From NCBI GenBank assembly GCA_038025085.1, contig CM076154.1:28078501-28142500 (forward strand): 64,000 nt of DNA. Reading direction: 5' to 3'. How positions within the stretch are numbered: the stretch's first letter is position 1; each line of letters begins with the position of its first letter. A program made the translations under genes and the position numbers. Source of the stretch: Tetragonia tetragonoides (taxonomy: Eukaryota; Streptophyta; Magnoliopsida; Caryophyllales; Aizoaceae). Below, in pieces: positions 1 to 13,300 of this stretch. Under the pieces are notes generated by a model. The model was not told the DNA's origin, did no database searches, and saw nothing but the letters and a program-made list of their open reading frames with translations.

Positions 1-102
1 TTTTTTTTTGTGGGGAACTACCTTAGAAAGCCAAAAAGTTTGTTGACCACTACCCTTGACCATATTTTCGGGTATAATTTTCTTAAAACCCCAAAATACC
101 CT

Positions 103-119
103 CACGTGAGGCGCACGTG
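103..119. promoter_or_regulatory. two tandem G-box motifs upstream of the SDR exon
   Basis: CACGTG occurs at 103-108 and again at 114-119, 11 bp apart start to start, about 320 bp upstream of the first ATG of the SDR exon. CACGTG is the core bound by plant bZIP and bHLH factors, and paired G-boxes are typical of light- or ABA-responsive promoters. That they regulate this exon is an inference from position. Confidence 0.4.
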
Positions 120-437
120 ATCATTTATCACCCCCCCCCTTTTATTTAGTTCCCTTTCTTCCCCCCACAGCACGTCCTTCTTCTCCAAACCTCCATGACA
201 GCAGGTACACCACATCTCGTATTTGGGTAAAAACTTGTAAACAAACCCAAAAAATCAGTAGGGTAATATTTTGATAAATTAAGATTCTAGTTCTATTTTT
301 ATTCGCCATTAAACCAACAAAAACTTAAAACAAAAGAGAAAAAAAATCCTCAAAAGAAAACAGAAGTAAGATCGTTCTTAAGCTAATAGATTAAAAACCG
401 GACATAGCAAGAGCAAACAATCAGTAAATTCTCCAAA

Positions 438-700
438 ATGAGTCCCGCCATAATCAGTAAACCCACTTCAAAAGTTTCTTCTTTTCCTGCGATTTTCCAC
501 TATTCATCATTTATCCCCATCATCGTTTTACCAACAAAGCGTATGAATCTCTATAATAATCGGTCAATTAAATCGATAACTAATTTTGCAAGCATCAACA
601 AAAACAATGAAAACATGCCCACAACCACAGACAGGAGAGAGAATCGCTGGTCACTTCAGGGGATGACAGCTCTAGTCACTGGTAGTACTCGTGGAATTGG
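438..700 (+). CDS. orphan first exon of a tropinone-reductase-like short-chain dehydrogenase
   Basis: The exon reads into the segment NRWSLQGMTALVTGSTRGIG, the N-terminal Rossmann strand and TGxxxGxG dinucleotide-binding motif of plant tropinone-reductase-like SDRs (NAD(P)H-dependent oxidoreductases). It ends in a GT donor at 701 with codon phase 2, right after the glycine motif, where I recall this family's first intron lying. The first ATG (438) gives a Ser/Lys/Ile-rich leader that could be an organelle transit peptide. ATG 615, just before the conserved part, would give the usual cytosolic length. No later SDR exons (YxxxK active site, substrate loop) lie between here and the convergent TraB gene ending at 1353, nor elsewhere in the window. 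It is therefore probably a truncated gene or a separated first exon. Confidence 0.7.
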
Positions 701-1084
701 GTTTGTCTCTCTCTTCTTTTCTTTCTTTGACTACCCATTTTGTCTTTAATTGGAGAAAATCATTTCAAGCATTAGTACAAGACTCTTAACCACATGGTTA
801 AACGCCCACACCATTTGGTCGGGTTTCGCGAAAGCAGTGCCCAAACATATTTGCTGGACACATACTCAGATAAAAGGGAAAGTAAAACACAAAAAGAAAA
901 AACCACTGTATTGGTAACAGTGAGCCACCTATCCCTTCAAAAGAAAAAACCAATTTCAAGTTGAAGGAAACACCGTCCAAGACATTGAACAATGTGAAAA
1001 TTTTCAAACAAGCTTGTACATTTTTTTTCCTATTCATTATACGACCAGTAAAATTCTATGACTGATCAGAAAACAAAACAAAAC

Positions 1085-1115
<31 letters not shown>

Positions 1116-1352
1116 GAATTTCTATGACTGGAAAGAGGCTTAACCATTTATGCCTCTCAAAATATCATAAATGACACACGCTAACGGAGAATTAGTTTTA
1201 AGCACATTTATCATATCAATCAGCGACACCCCGATAATCACTTACAATGCTCCCATTAGACCGCTAGCATCCTCATCCTAAGTTCCCTGTCTGGTGTGAT
1301 TAGCCAATATTTAATGGTTTGACTTTAGAAGCTTCATAAATCAGGGCAATTA
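701..1352. other. gap between SDR exon and TraB stop codon
   Basis: This is AT-rich DNA with no recognisable SDR exon on the plus strand. It contains a 29-nt A run at 1085-1113. The right part must include the 3' untranslated region of the minus-strand TraB gene. Confidence 0.5.
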
Positions 1353-4300
1353 CTAGGATTGCTTCTTTGATGCGATATATATGCCAGAAATTATGGCAGC
1401 CCCTGCAACTGCTACACCAACAGTTGTGAAGATTTTCACTGCTGAGAACATAGAACTACCTGTCGGAATATCAAGAAGTTCATTCATCTGCAATATCACA
1501 GATGTAGTCAAAATCCTGCGGAGATTGCAATATAAACAAACTCATTGGTTTTTGATTGGATCTAAACTAGAGTTTTCAGAGCATAAGAAAGACGAGATGA
1601 GGCCACTCTCTGTTCCCAAAACATATTAAGTTCCTAATGTTAGAAGTACTTAATAACGTGCATGTGGGTAACAGGCGCATATTGTATAGGGAGGTCAAAA
1701 AACAAACATCTAGTCTATCAGAATTTTGAAGATGACATGGGAAAAAAGGGGACAGAATTGTTTAAATAGAAGTGACAGTCACTAACCTCTACAGGCTGCT
1801 TCCACTCCCTCTTTATACCTTGTAGATGACCCTTCCCGACAACTGCAACTACTGAAGAATGCTCACTTGCGATTCTTAGCAATGTGGATGACATGAACCT
1901 GGTGGCATATACGATTGCAGAGGCAGATTAACGGGTAGATTAGGAGATAGAAGGAGAATATCAAAGTAAAGAACTATCCTGTTGTCCTACTTTTGAGCAA
2001 CAAACAATCTATCTACATTTTTGTAACTAGTTTGGGCCCATGCATTGCCTAGTTTACTGCAAAATTAAACAATCTGCTAATAGTCATTATCATTTTTAAA
2101 AAGGTTCCCAGTGACAAAACTGAAGACAAAATCTCTTACAGTTCAATAGTCATGAAAATGTATTCTGTTTAATAGAAAATAATTTAGGATTCACGTTAAA
2201 CAATTCCGTTATTAAATAATTCATCTTTAAAATACCAAAACATACACTGTACAACATGTTCGCATAATAAATCTTTGATTTCTTCTTTATGGATAGTTTT
2301 GAGCAAAAATATTCATAGCTAAAATCCAAAATCTACATCACTTGTTTGCATACTCAATCTTTAATTTCCCTGTATGTGGATAGTGTTTGTATCATAAGTC
2401 TTTTTCCATAAACAAATAAAAATGTTGTTGAACATCTAATATTTTTGATCAGCTAGTCTTGTATGAGACCAACTCACAGAAAATTGGGGTCACATTTTAG
2501 AAATGTACAGGTCACTTATGGTTGGCACGCAGTGACCCTTGTTTCATTGAAAAGTGACTCCCGCCTCACAAAAAGTTACAAAAATAAAGATCGTCTTAAA
2601 GGAGTTTTTGTGTTTTTTCATGACTTGGAAAAAAAAAATAGTGATAAACACTTTACTTGATAATCTTAGCCGCCAATTAGCATAAAAGTATATGTTGTGT
2701 CTACCTAGCCTTCTATACTAAATATCTCTAGTATGTTTCAACTCTCACTCCATTCTCCAATGCGAGACTCACAATACCATATGTCCAAAAGCTCCAAAGA
2801 TAAGCAAATAAAATTGAAAAGAAAATATTAGTCTCTACTGGCTCTAATTCTAATATTAGATTTAGCTATTAATTTACGTTTTTCTTTATCCTAGTCCCTT
2901 TATTTTTATATCTCTCATCAACTACATTTCTCCAATGTGGGATGACTCACAATGTATTAAGTAAGGATGATACATCAATAATTTAATTTAAATATAATAA
3001 ATGAAAAGAATATGTAATATTCAGACAAAGCTTCTCAAAAAATAATATCTAGACAAAAATTGGTTTATAATTATTTAAATTTCACTATTAGTGACGTACA
3101 TTTTTGGTTTGGTAATTTTGGTAGCTAATATTTATTGTGAAAGTTTCTGTTTGATCGGTTCTTCTCCCACCTTTTTTCTTTGTCTCCATTTTCAAAGTTA
3201 AAGTGTTTTATTTCATAAGGTAGCCATTAAGTTTACTTTCACTTTAAATTTCCACTTACAGTCTTTTATATTTAAAATGATTATATCTAATTTTCTCACT
3301 TTGTGGGATAACTGGAAGTCTGGAACTGCATCATCACTTTGTGGAAGGTATGGTTAGTTACTTTTGCTACTATAGAGCTCCAAAGGAGCTAACCATCTTT
3401 TGTCTAATTAGACTTTGATGCAAATTTACATTTATAAAATATGTTCATTTTAGTCAAAAGTCTAGCCAAATGTCTACTTTCCTCCTACCTTTACTCTTTA
3501 AATTTATGCATCCATACTACTGGAACTCTTACATTCTTCTCCGATATGGGACTTGTATCAGTTTTTTTTTTCTACCTTTAAGTTTCCTTTTTACATGATT
3601 TATTATCATAATAAAAAAATTAATTACAAAAAAGTTGCTTTGTTTAATTGCCAAATCTTGTAGAATCTTGCACATATTGCTAAACAGCAATATCTCAGCA
3701 AGATTTAAGAATGTAGTTTTAGCAATATGTTTTTCTTAGTTTCGTCCATGTTATCATACAATATCTTTTTTATTTTTGCAATATATTTTCTTGCTTTTAT
3801 ATATTATTTCTAGATTGCGTATTCCTTCGTCTCATTACAATATCTTGTATTGTTTCTAAATTTAAGGTCTACCTTTAAGAGTAATTGATTAGCCTTTGAT
3901 TACTGTTTTCCTTTTTTTAATCTGTTTTAAATGTTGAAATTTGGTTGATGACATGTGTGTTCAATTTTCAAAATTGGGGTTTTGGAGGGATTGAATGAGA
4001 AGCTTAGGATTGGGTTTTGGAGGCTCCTCGTGAAAACTACATTCTAATTCTAATATTAGATATGCAGACCAAAAGTGCATGTCTGTGTTCCATTCGTTAA
4101 TGCGGGTCAATAAGCTATGCAGTTTTGCTCATGGGCTTTCTCCAGAAAATTGTTCCTAATGACTACTTCAAAATTTAGAAGCCAAACCAAAACACATTTT
4201 CTATCTCTATTAGTCATTTGCAATAATACTTCAACAATGTGACGTGGACCTTAACTTTCGCCGCAAATGAATGAGCCTAGCACGGGTTGGCAACCCTTCT

Positions 4301-7300
4301 GAACACATCATATTTTCCATGCTGGAACTACAAGTTTTCAAAAAGCCATAACTGACATAGACAAGAAACAGAGGCAAAATTGCAAATTTGCAAGATTGCT
4401 CAGCCTGAGAAGAGAAAGCATGGTAACAGTAAGGTGATTCATTTCAGGAAGGGGAACCTGGGAGGAATGGAATTTTGCCAGCCCCTAAACCTTGCATTTT
4501 AAACAGCTATACTCTAGGCAGCAAGGAGGCCAATGATCGTGGCAATGCGGTATTGGCTGTTGAGGGGGGGGAGGGGGTCCCTCACTGATGAGACAGTAAA
4601 GAAGGGCACTCTCGGTTCCAAGGAAGCCAATGATATAGGAAAAGAGGCAACTCCCGGTCTCGGCTCTAAGGAACCAGATAATGTGGTGAAGAAAGCCACT
4701 CTCGATTCTAACTTTCTAAGGCTAGGAAAAAGAACCGAGAACTGGAAAACTTAAAGTGCGTTGCCAATTATGACGGGCAAGGGATTAAGAGAGGCTTCCT
4801 CCATAGGAAGTAGTCTCGTTTTATTTTTTTGGTTGTTTCTTCATTTGATTTTATCCTCTATGTATTCTTTCTTTCCATTTAATAAAAATTTTCTTATCTT
4901 AAAAAAAAAAAGAGAGCATGGTAACAGTGACTTCTTAGTTACAAGCAGTCTACCAAATATTGGTCTATAATATAGAAGCAAGAGAATACTGACTGATCTC
5001 GTTCATTCACAAGTGTTTCCATCAGAGTAGGGAACTGCTTGCTCATCTCTTGAATCACGAGAGTCAACATGTCGACGTCATCCATTTCCTTCAACTGAAT
5101 CATGGCAAACACATATCAAAACTCAAAAGTTAGAAACCTAATCAATACATACAAAATTTTGGTAAAAAATAGCCACCAGATGCTAACCATTTTATTGAGA
5201 GCCTCGGGGCTCGGTAAGAAGACTGCTTGGAAGAGTAAGGAGTACAATAATTTAGTCTTATGCCAAACTGGCATTTTCCCCCAGGTTCTCCGTAATGTTA
5301 CCTATCCACAATGCAAAAACATCAATATTCACTACCTTCCAGAGAATTTAAAATTGACATCATTTGTAAGAAGTATGAATAAAGCTCAAAGTACCGAAGT
5401 ACGCAAAGAAATAGGAAAGAAAACCAGAACCCTAATGCCCTTTCTATAAAAATGTTAGCCTGCTATCAAACACCAGAAATCCTTCTTTACGAACTTGAGC
5501 AAATAAAGAGAGTGCCAACAGCTTGACTGCAGAACTCGTAGCAATCAGTGAAGGCCCCAAGATTATCAAAGAGAAGAATGGAGCAGAGTGGTACTACAAT
5601 CTGACTCTGCAATGACAACTAATATTCTCAATTGCTCACAAGGGTCAAGCTGTGTGAAAATGATTCCAACAACCTTCTATTTGAATGCGGGGCACTTAAA
5701 AAGCTGAGGTTGGAAATTCCGCCATTGAGAAGCAACTCAACTGGCAGATACCATGGCACAGGAAGCTTTGAAAAGAATGAGCCAAACCTTGTACTGTTAT
5801 TGCCGTGATGCCGGATGTAGGTAAACAAATTTCAAGCAAAGATTTGAAAGGAAACTACATACCAGGTCATGTAACTTGAACTTGATGTAGGTTTAAATTA
5901 AAGTTCTTTCCTTACCAAATAGAGAACACGGGAAAAAAAAATATATTCATGTTGCACTATCTGGAAGTATTCAAAAGAATTAGCAGGCTCCATGGAATCA
6001 CTGCAGATGTCCATCAGAATCCGGAGCATACACGCATCACTAGATTCATGGGCTAACCTTCTGTAGATCATATCAACCAGAATAAGTACTAGAGGTTTCC
6101 CCAAATAGCTTGTATAGCAAAAGACCAAGGGCACAAACTGAAATTTTTTTGCCAGGCAAAGCAAGGCAGTGGAGCAAACCTGACAATACATGCACTTTAA
6201 ATTCTAAAACCTTAACCACTACGCCAGTTTACTTTTCCTCCTCATTTCCTTCAGCTGCTTGAAAAGAAGTTGGTCCTTGCTGCAACACAATAATGACCAA
6301 AAACCAAACTCAATGACTTGGGACCTGTTTGGCCTAGCTCCCCAAATTTCAACTTCTCCTCCCACCTTTTTTGTTCTTGCCCACCCCATATTCATCCACT
6401 CCCTCCTCCACCTCGAACTTTTAGAAGTTGCAATAAAACTAGAAGTGGAAGGAGAAGAAGAAGTTATAAATTGTATCTTCTACTTGTAGTCCAATTGTAA
6501 CTTTATTTCAACTTCTAAGAAGATGGTGGTGCAGGGGGAAGTGAATGAAAATGGGGTGGGCAGAAACAAATATGGGAGGAGAAGTAGAAGTTGGGCCAAA
6601 CAGGCACTTAATCAAACTACAGTTGGGGGGAGTGAATGAAAATGGGGTGGGCAAAAACAAATATCGGAGAAGTAGAAGTTGGAAAAAGGTAGGCCAAACG
6701 GGCACTTAAGCTAACTACGATTAGCCACAAAACCAAGATCGATGAACCAGCGCCATCAGCAAAAGTTCTAACGATTTGAAACTGGGCGAACCTGCAAAAC
6801 CTAGCTGTTTTCTCGTTGCTTATCTAAAAACTATATTTCTCTTACCTGATTTTAAATCCCAATATGATTCAGAGACTGTAATGTTTTGGTACTCATTGTT
6901 AGATTGTTACACTCCTGAATATTTTTAGGTTGAAATTAATTACGGATGCAATGAATTAGCAACGGTTATTTTTGGCACAAACAGCTAGCTTTTCAATAAA
7001 AGCTAAAGCTTGCAACTAGTTCTTTTTTTAAGGTTCAACTACAAACAATTTGCCAGATTTTTTTTTTTTTTTCCAATTTGCAACTCCAGCTACACCAAAT
7101 TTTGTGAAGCTACCAAACTAGCTTTTAACTTGCAACTAGTTTATTAGCTTTTCGTAGCTACAATTTATTTTGTGATTGCTATTCAAATAATCCTGTGTGT
7201 CATAGCAAGACCAAAAATTTGAAGGTCCAGTTCTATGTTCAAGATGCGGAACAAAAATAAGAAGTGAAGGTCGTAGATTGCCTTCAGAGTTCAGAGTTCA

Positions 7301-10300
7301 GAGTTATAGTTGGCAGACATATTCACCAAGGCCTTGCCCAAAGGAAGATTCGAGTTCCTCAGGATCAAGTTAGTTGTGATGGAAAAAAGTCTCAAAGGAG
7401 GAGTGTTAGACAACGAGACTTTTACCTAGACAATAATTACTAAAATGCACTGGTTAGTTCTGGAAACTTCTGTCTAGAACTGTCCAGCGGTTTGAAGTTG
7501 AAAGATGAGGAGTGTTTGCAAATTTCCATTATTCAAGCATTAAACTCACTAACTTCTAGATCTTCTCTCTAGAAATTTCTGTAACTTATTATATAAACGT
7601 TGTTGGACAAGGCTGCGGCACCAAGACACATATTCAGAGCTTCAATAACATCCCTCCGTCCCAGACAAATGGTTACAATTGTTTTTTGACAGTTTTCAAT
7701 GCACCACTTTGACCGTAAATAATGTGTAATTAATTGAATATATAAATTATAAAATTATGATTTTCCAAAAGCACTGTTTAAGATGTATCTAACCATGGTA
7801 TTTTTACATTATAAATCTTTGTATTTTTTCACAAATCTATGGTCAAAGTTTGCAAACTTTAACCTTGAAAAAACAATTGTAACCATTTGTCTGGGATGGA
7901 GGGAGTAATTCAGATCAGATTTCATCTCTACTTCTCCCTATACCGAACCCCCTTTGCACTAACAGAGGGGAAAACTAGACACCGAAAGCAACTTATCAAG
8001 AGGAAAGGAGGGTAAAATGATGGTAGGCTATGGTGATGAAGGATTTGCAAATAAAGACCCCAAAAGGACCTTTTTGTACTTGTTAACAGACCCTAGAATG
8101 ATCTAGAAACCCAAACCCGAGAGTCCTCAATGGCCAATATGAATGGCGGCTCCATTTCCTAATCGAGAGCTCTTCGTAAAGTAAAGCCCCAGGACCTACT
8201 TTCCCATTAAGGAAAGCAACGATAGGCGCATTATTCAAAGACGACAACGGATAGACCCTGAGGGTACATGGAAGAGATGGAGAAGTCCCCCCACCCGTTT
8301 TGCTGAATGTCGTACTTGCTCCTGATAACCCGGTGCCATAGCGACTCGAATTCCAAAGGAAAATGCCATAGCCACTTCCAATGAGATGTGTATGGAAACC
8401 AACCTACCAAAACCCTATCCCCCTTCGCCTTTGGGCTAGAAACTACATAACAACCGACAAGATGATCCCTTCTACTCCCATCATCCAAAGACCACACAAT
8501 ATCCCTCATCATCCTCTCAGGTCTATATATCTCTTAGCCACACTAACAGGGATCTTAAACAAAGACAAATAGTAGAATGGGATACTAGACAAACAAAACT
8601 TAAAAAGCCCAAAGAGAAGTAGTATAGGGTTTCCCCCAAGAGGGAATCTAAGAGAAGTAAGGGGGTGCCACAGCTGAACATGACAGCCCACTAAGTAGCA
8701 AGGGAGTCTACCACACTATCATCAATGATCTTCAATTTGTTCTTCATGAACTTCATTGTCACACACGTGGATTTCATTAGCAGAAGCAATCTGAGCCCTT
8801 GAGTGAGCTTAAACAGACCAAGTGATCTCATTGCCATCTATAAGAAACTTCCAATCCTCATCTGTGTAAGGATCATAACATTCTTCCAAATAGGACACCT
8901 TATGGCAACTCTGATTTACTCGAAAAGTAATTCACCATAAACTTAGATAAGCAATCTGTAACTACTAAGACTCGACAACACTCGAAGACCTCCAGGTTCC
9001 TCGACTCTTTATCGACCTCGACCAACCTACCCCAAATACGCCCAATTCTGCAAATGTTTCCACGGACCAAGCATTCAAAGGCAGCCTATGGTACGTGGAC
9101 TGGGTACGAGTGTCGGGTATGGGTGCGGATTCAAGTGTCAGATACGTCATGGTCAAAATTTTGAGACACGGGTGCAGGAGTACGGCATTCTAAAAATAAA
9201 GAAATTCTATTTTTGATATAACAAAATATATTAATAAATTCAACAACAACAACAACCCAGTAAGTATCCCGCCTAGGGCGGGGTCTGGGGAGGTCCAGAT
9301 GTACGCAGCCTTACCCCTACTAGTCGCCTAGCACTGTTTCCGATAGACCCACAAAACTCTTTTTTTTTAAAAAACATTTGCAAAATTGGTTTTTTTTTGG
9401 GCAATAGTGCATGCAAAATATAAGGAAATGAAGAATGACCAAAAGGGCAAGCGAAAGCAAGCATAAGCAGGCTAACACATAAGAATACTAAATGGAAAGG
9501 ATAAAGCGAGGAAGACAACTACAAGCTGGAAACAAATTATGTCTGCTCTAATTCCTAAGCAATGCAAAAACCACAATCTAACGAGGATCCTCTACACGAA
9601 TCCTACTACGCCAAATTTTCCTATCTAGGGCCAAGTCCTCTGTAAGTTCTAGAAGGGTCAAATCCTGCCTAATTACCTCTCCCCAACTCTTCTTCGGGCG
9701 CTCTCTTCTTCTCTTACAGTCACTAAGTAAAATCCTCTCACACCTTTTTACCAGGACATCTCGATGTCTCCTCCTAACATACCAAACCACCTAAGCCTCG
9801 TCTCTCGCATCTTGTTGTCAATGTCGGTCACTCCCACCTTGCCTCTAGTCATTTCATTCCTAATTTTTTGTCTTCTTGTAGAGTTGCACATCCAACGAAG
9901 TATCCTCATCTCGGTCACCCGCATCTTCTGCACATGCACCTGTCTCACCGGCCAACACTCCGCCCCATATAGCATAGCTGGCCTAATGGATGTACATTAG
10001 AATTTACCTTTCAATTTGAGTGGTATTTTCCTGTCACACAGCACTCCTCCATTTTAGCCACCCTGCTGTAATACGATGGCTCATGTCCTCATCAATCTCG
10101 TTGTTGCCCTGTATAATTGAACCAAGATACTTGAAACAATCCCTCTTCGGTACAACTTCAATACCAATCTTAATCTCTAGGTCCGAGGCAACCCTATCGC
10201 TCGTGAAGTTGCAATCCACGTACTCAGTCTTTGTCCGACTCAACTTAAAACCCTTCGACTCTAGTGTACCCCGCCAAAGTTCTAGTTTGGCATTAACACC

Positions 10301-13300
10301 TTCTCTAGTCTCGTCTATCAAGACAATGTCGTCAGCAAACAACATACACCAAGGCACATCCTCCTGAATAGTCTTGGTGAGCTCATCCATGACTGTTGCA
10401 AATAAGAAGGGGCTCAACGATGATCCCTCATGTGAACCAATATCTATAGAAAATTGCTCTGTAGTCCTCACACTAGTCTTCACTCCTTCATACATATCCT
10501 TAATAACTCGAATATAGGCGACTGGAACCCCCTTGGCTTCCAAGCACCTCCACATAACTTCTCTAGGTACTCTGTCATAGGCCTTCTCCAAATCAATGAA
10601 AACCATGTGCAAGTCCTTTTGTCTATCTCTATAGTATTCCATCGAACAAAAAATGTAATTATTGGAAGTTATTGTTTTTTTATTTAGATAAGAGAAAATT
10701 TTATTAATCAAATTGTAAAGAATACAAAAATGTGGAGGATAAGATATCCTCAGTATAAAAAGAAAACTATCTACACATCACGCCAATGTCGTTGGACTAA
10801 AGTTAACGGAAAACCCTTAAAGGCCCCCGCCGCCTTAGCCCAAAGAGAAGCCAAGTAAACTATGTGATCCCAAACATAATCAATAGTCTTCTCAGTCCCG
10901 AAAAGGCATTTCTCTCCAACCAAATACACCAAAGTAGAGCTATACAAGCACAATGCCACAACAACCTCCCCTCCTTACTCTTCCTCATCGCCACAAAACG
11001 TATCCGTAAGAAGTTGCCCACCGTGGCTGGACACACAAAGCTCTCCCACACACCCACACAGCAATCTAACCCATAAACTCCGCGCAAAGTCACATTGCAC
11101 AAACAAATGCAAGCAATCCTTCCCACTATGCTGACACATCACACAAAACCCCGGTAAAAGGGACCAGCTAGGTCTCTTACACTCTCTTACGCTGCAGCAT
11201 ATCATAAGTGTTCACCCTACCTAACACCAAGTCCACACAAAAGCGCGCACCTTTGATGGAACCTTAGACTTCCAAATAAAAGTAGATAAGGGAAAATGTG
11301 AAAACTGAGATGGAAGGCTAATATGGTAAAGGAAGGACTCAAAAGAGAAAACCCCAGAGGGATCCCCCGTCCAAGTCCTAGAATCGTCCCCAGGGACGAG
11401 GAGAGTAGAGTTAAGGACACTCAGGAGGGAAACAAGCTCCTCCATCTCCCTATCATGTGGTGGTCGGCGTAATTGTAAGTCCCACAAACCACCCGCAACT
11501 GAGAAAAAAGCAGCCACGGGGGCCCCGTGTAGTGTGGACAGCCGAAAAACCGGGGATATATGAAAGAGAAAGGAAGGTCCCCCTTCCACACATCCTCCCA
11601 GAACCGAACCTGAAGTCCATTACCCACATTGTACCTAACCAGTGAAAAGAAAAGAGACGATACCTGAGAAATGAACTTCCAGGGGCATGCATGAGAAACG
11701 TTGGAGCCAGCATGAGCGTCCTACCCGTTGCACATAAGACCGTACTTGCTCTTGATTACTCGGTGCCAGAGAGAATCAGACTCTAGAGGAAACCGCCACA
11801 ACCACGTACCCACTAGCGAAATGTTTTTGGCCTGCAAACACGATCCCAACTGACCAGGTGATCCCTCCTATCCCCCTTAGCCCCAGACCAAAGGAAATCC
11901 CTCATAATCCTCTGAAACTAGTAAGCCATTAGCCATTTTAAGGTTGAATTTGTTTTTTAAAGAAAGCACAATAGTATCTTTGGGCCCAAGTGACTTGTAA
12001 TTTGTAAGTTGTATCGCAATAATTTTACTATTCATTTAGTTAAAGGTAGCCAACCCAGTACCACGTGATGCAGCTCAAAACAAACCCTAACTATTCCTAG
12101 TAAGGGCTGCTCACGAGAAATGAAGCTCAGATGCGATAGCTTCCATGGCGAGAAAGAAGTTCTTGCGATCTTTCTCTCTCCGCTCATGCGATCTGACATA
12201 TGTCTCCTCTCTCATGAGTGATGTTTCTCTCTCCTCTCTCTTAAGCGATCTTTTCTTCTCCTGTTTTCTCTCTCATCTGACCTGCCCCTAAATCTGCCGC
12301 GACACTTGCAAAATGAAGAGTTGGACACGGATTCAATACCAGGATCCGTGTCATGTCGACACGGGTATGGGACCATTTTTGCCGAGTCCAGGTAATAGAG
12401 AAGGCAACCCATAGATAGAGACCCAAGTAGTCCTCCATTTAGCCGCTTCAAATTCGATCCACTCTTTAAGTTGGCTATACCATCTTTCAAGATTGCCCCA
12501 CTCGCTCTTCATTTTCTTAAGATATATCTTTAGAGTCAAACGTGAGGAGATGCATCGTGTCTCCCATTGCTCGGACTCTAATACATAGCACACCCTCTAA
12601 AATTATTGCCTCCTGAACTAATTCTGCAAGCAAATCCTCAAGTGTGATACTCACCATACTTCTTTCTAACCATTCTAAGTTCTCCTCACATTGTTTCCTT
12701 TCAATCAAAGAGATTGATTCCCCCTCCACGTCCACTCTCTATTCTCCTCCCTGACCTGTTCCACTTCCTCACCAGAAACCTACTGCTCATCTTAAAGTCA
12801 TCATCCTGCATATTGAATTTAGGCAGAATTTCCAATTTTTTGCTCCCATCTTTAGTAATCACATCCATGATAACCTTAGCAGTATGGTTAACATTTTCCA
12901 ACGTCCCTTCCATGGTATTATTATTTCCAATAATTACAGATACTGATGGATGATTTTGAATCCCCTATGTTTGGATCTCCCCTTCTTCTCTGTAGGTTTT
13001 GTTGCCATCATTGGTTGATACGCTTCTTTTGCAGGCCTCGCAAACCTTGCCAGTTGAACTGTGAGATACACTCCTTCAAACTTTCTCCCATTCTCATAAC
13101 AGATGGCTCTTTGGGCTTCCATCCGGTTTTTTAATTTGACTAATGCAAAACGATACTTACAACCACCTCTAAGTTTCCATGGCACAAATACATCCACCAC
13201 CTGGCCATGGATCCAGCAAATCTCTCAGTGCTCTATTATTGATGTTTCACTGGCAATGAACAATGTAGTCACCAAATCCTGGCCATCACCAGCTGCGAAA

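Noticed and set aside
4514..4699. Minus-strand open frame opposite the LINE repeat
   Set aside because: Shadow of the repeated plus-strand units.
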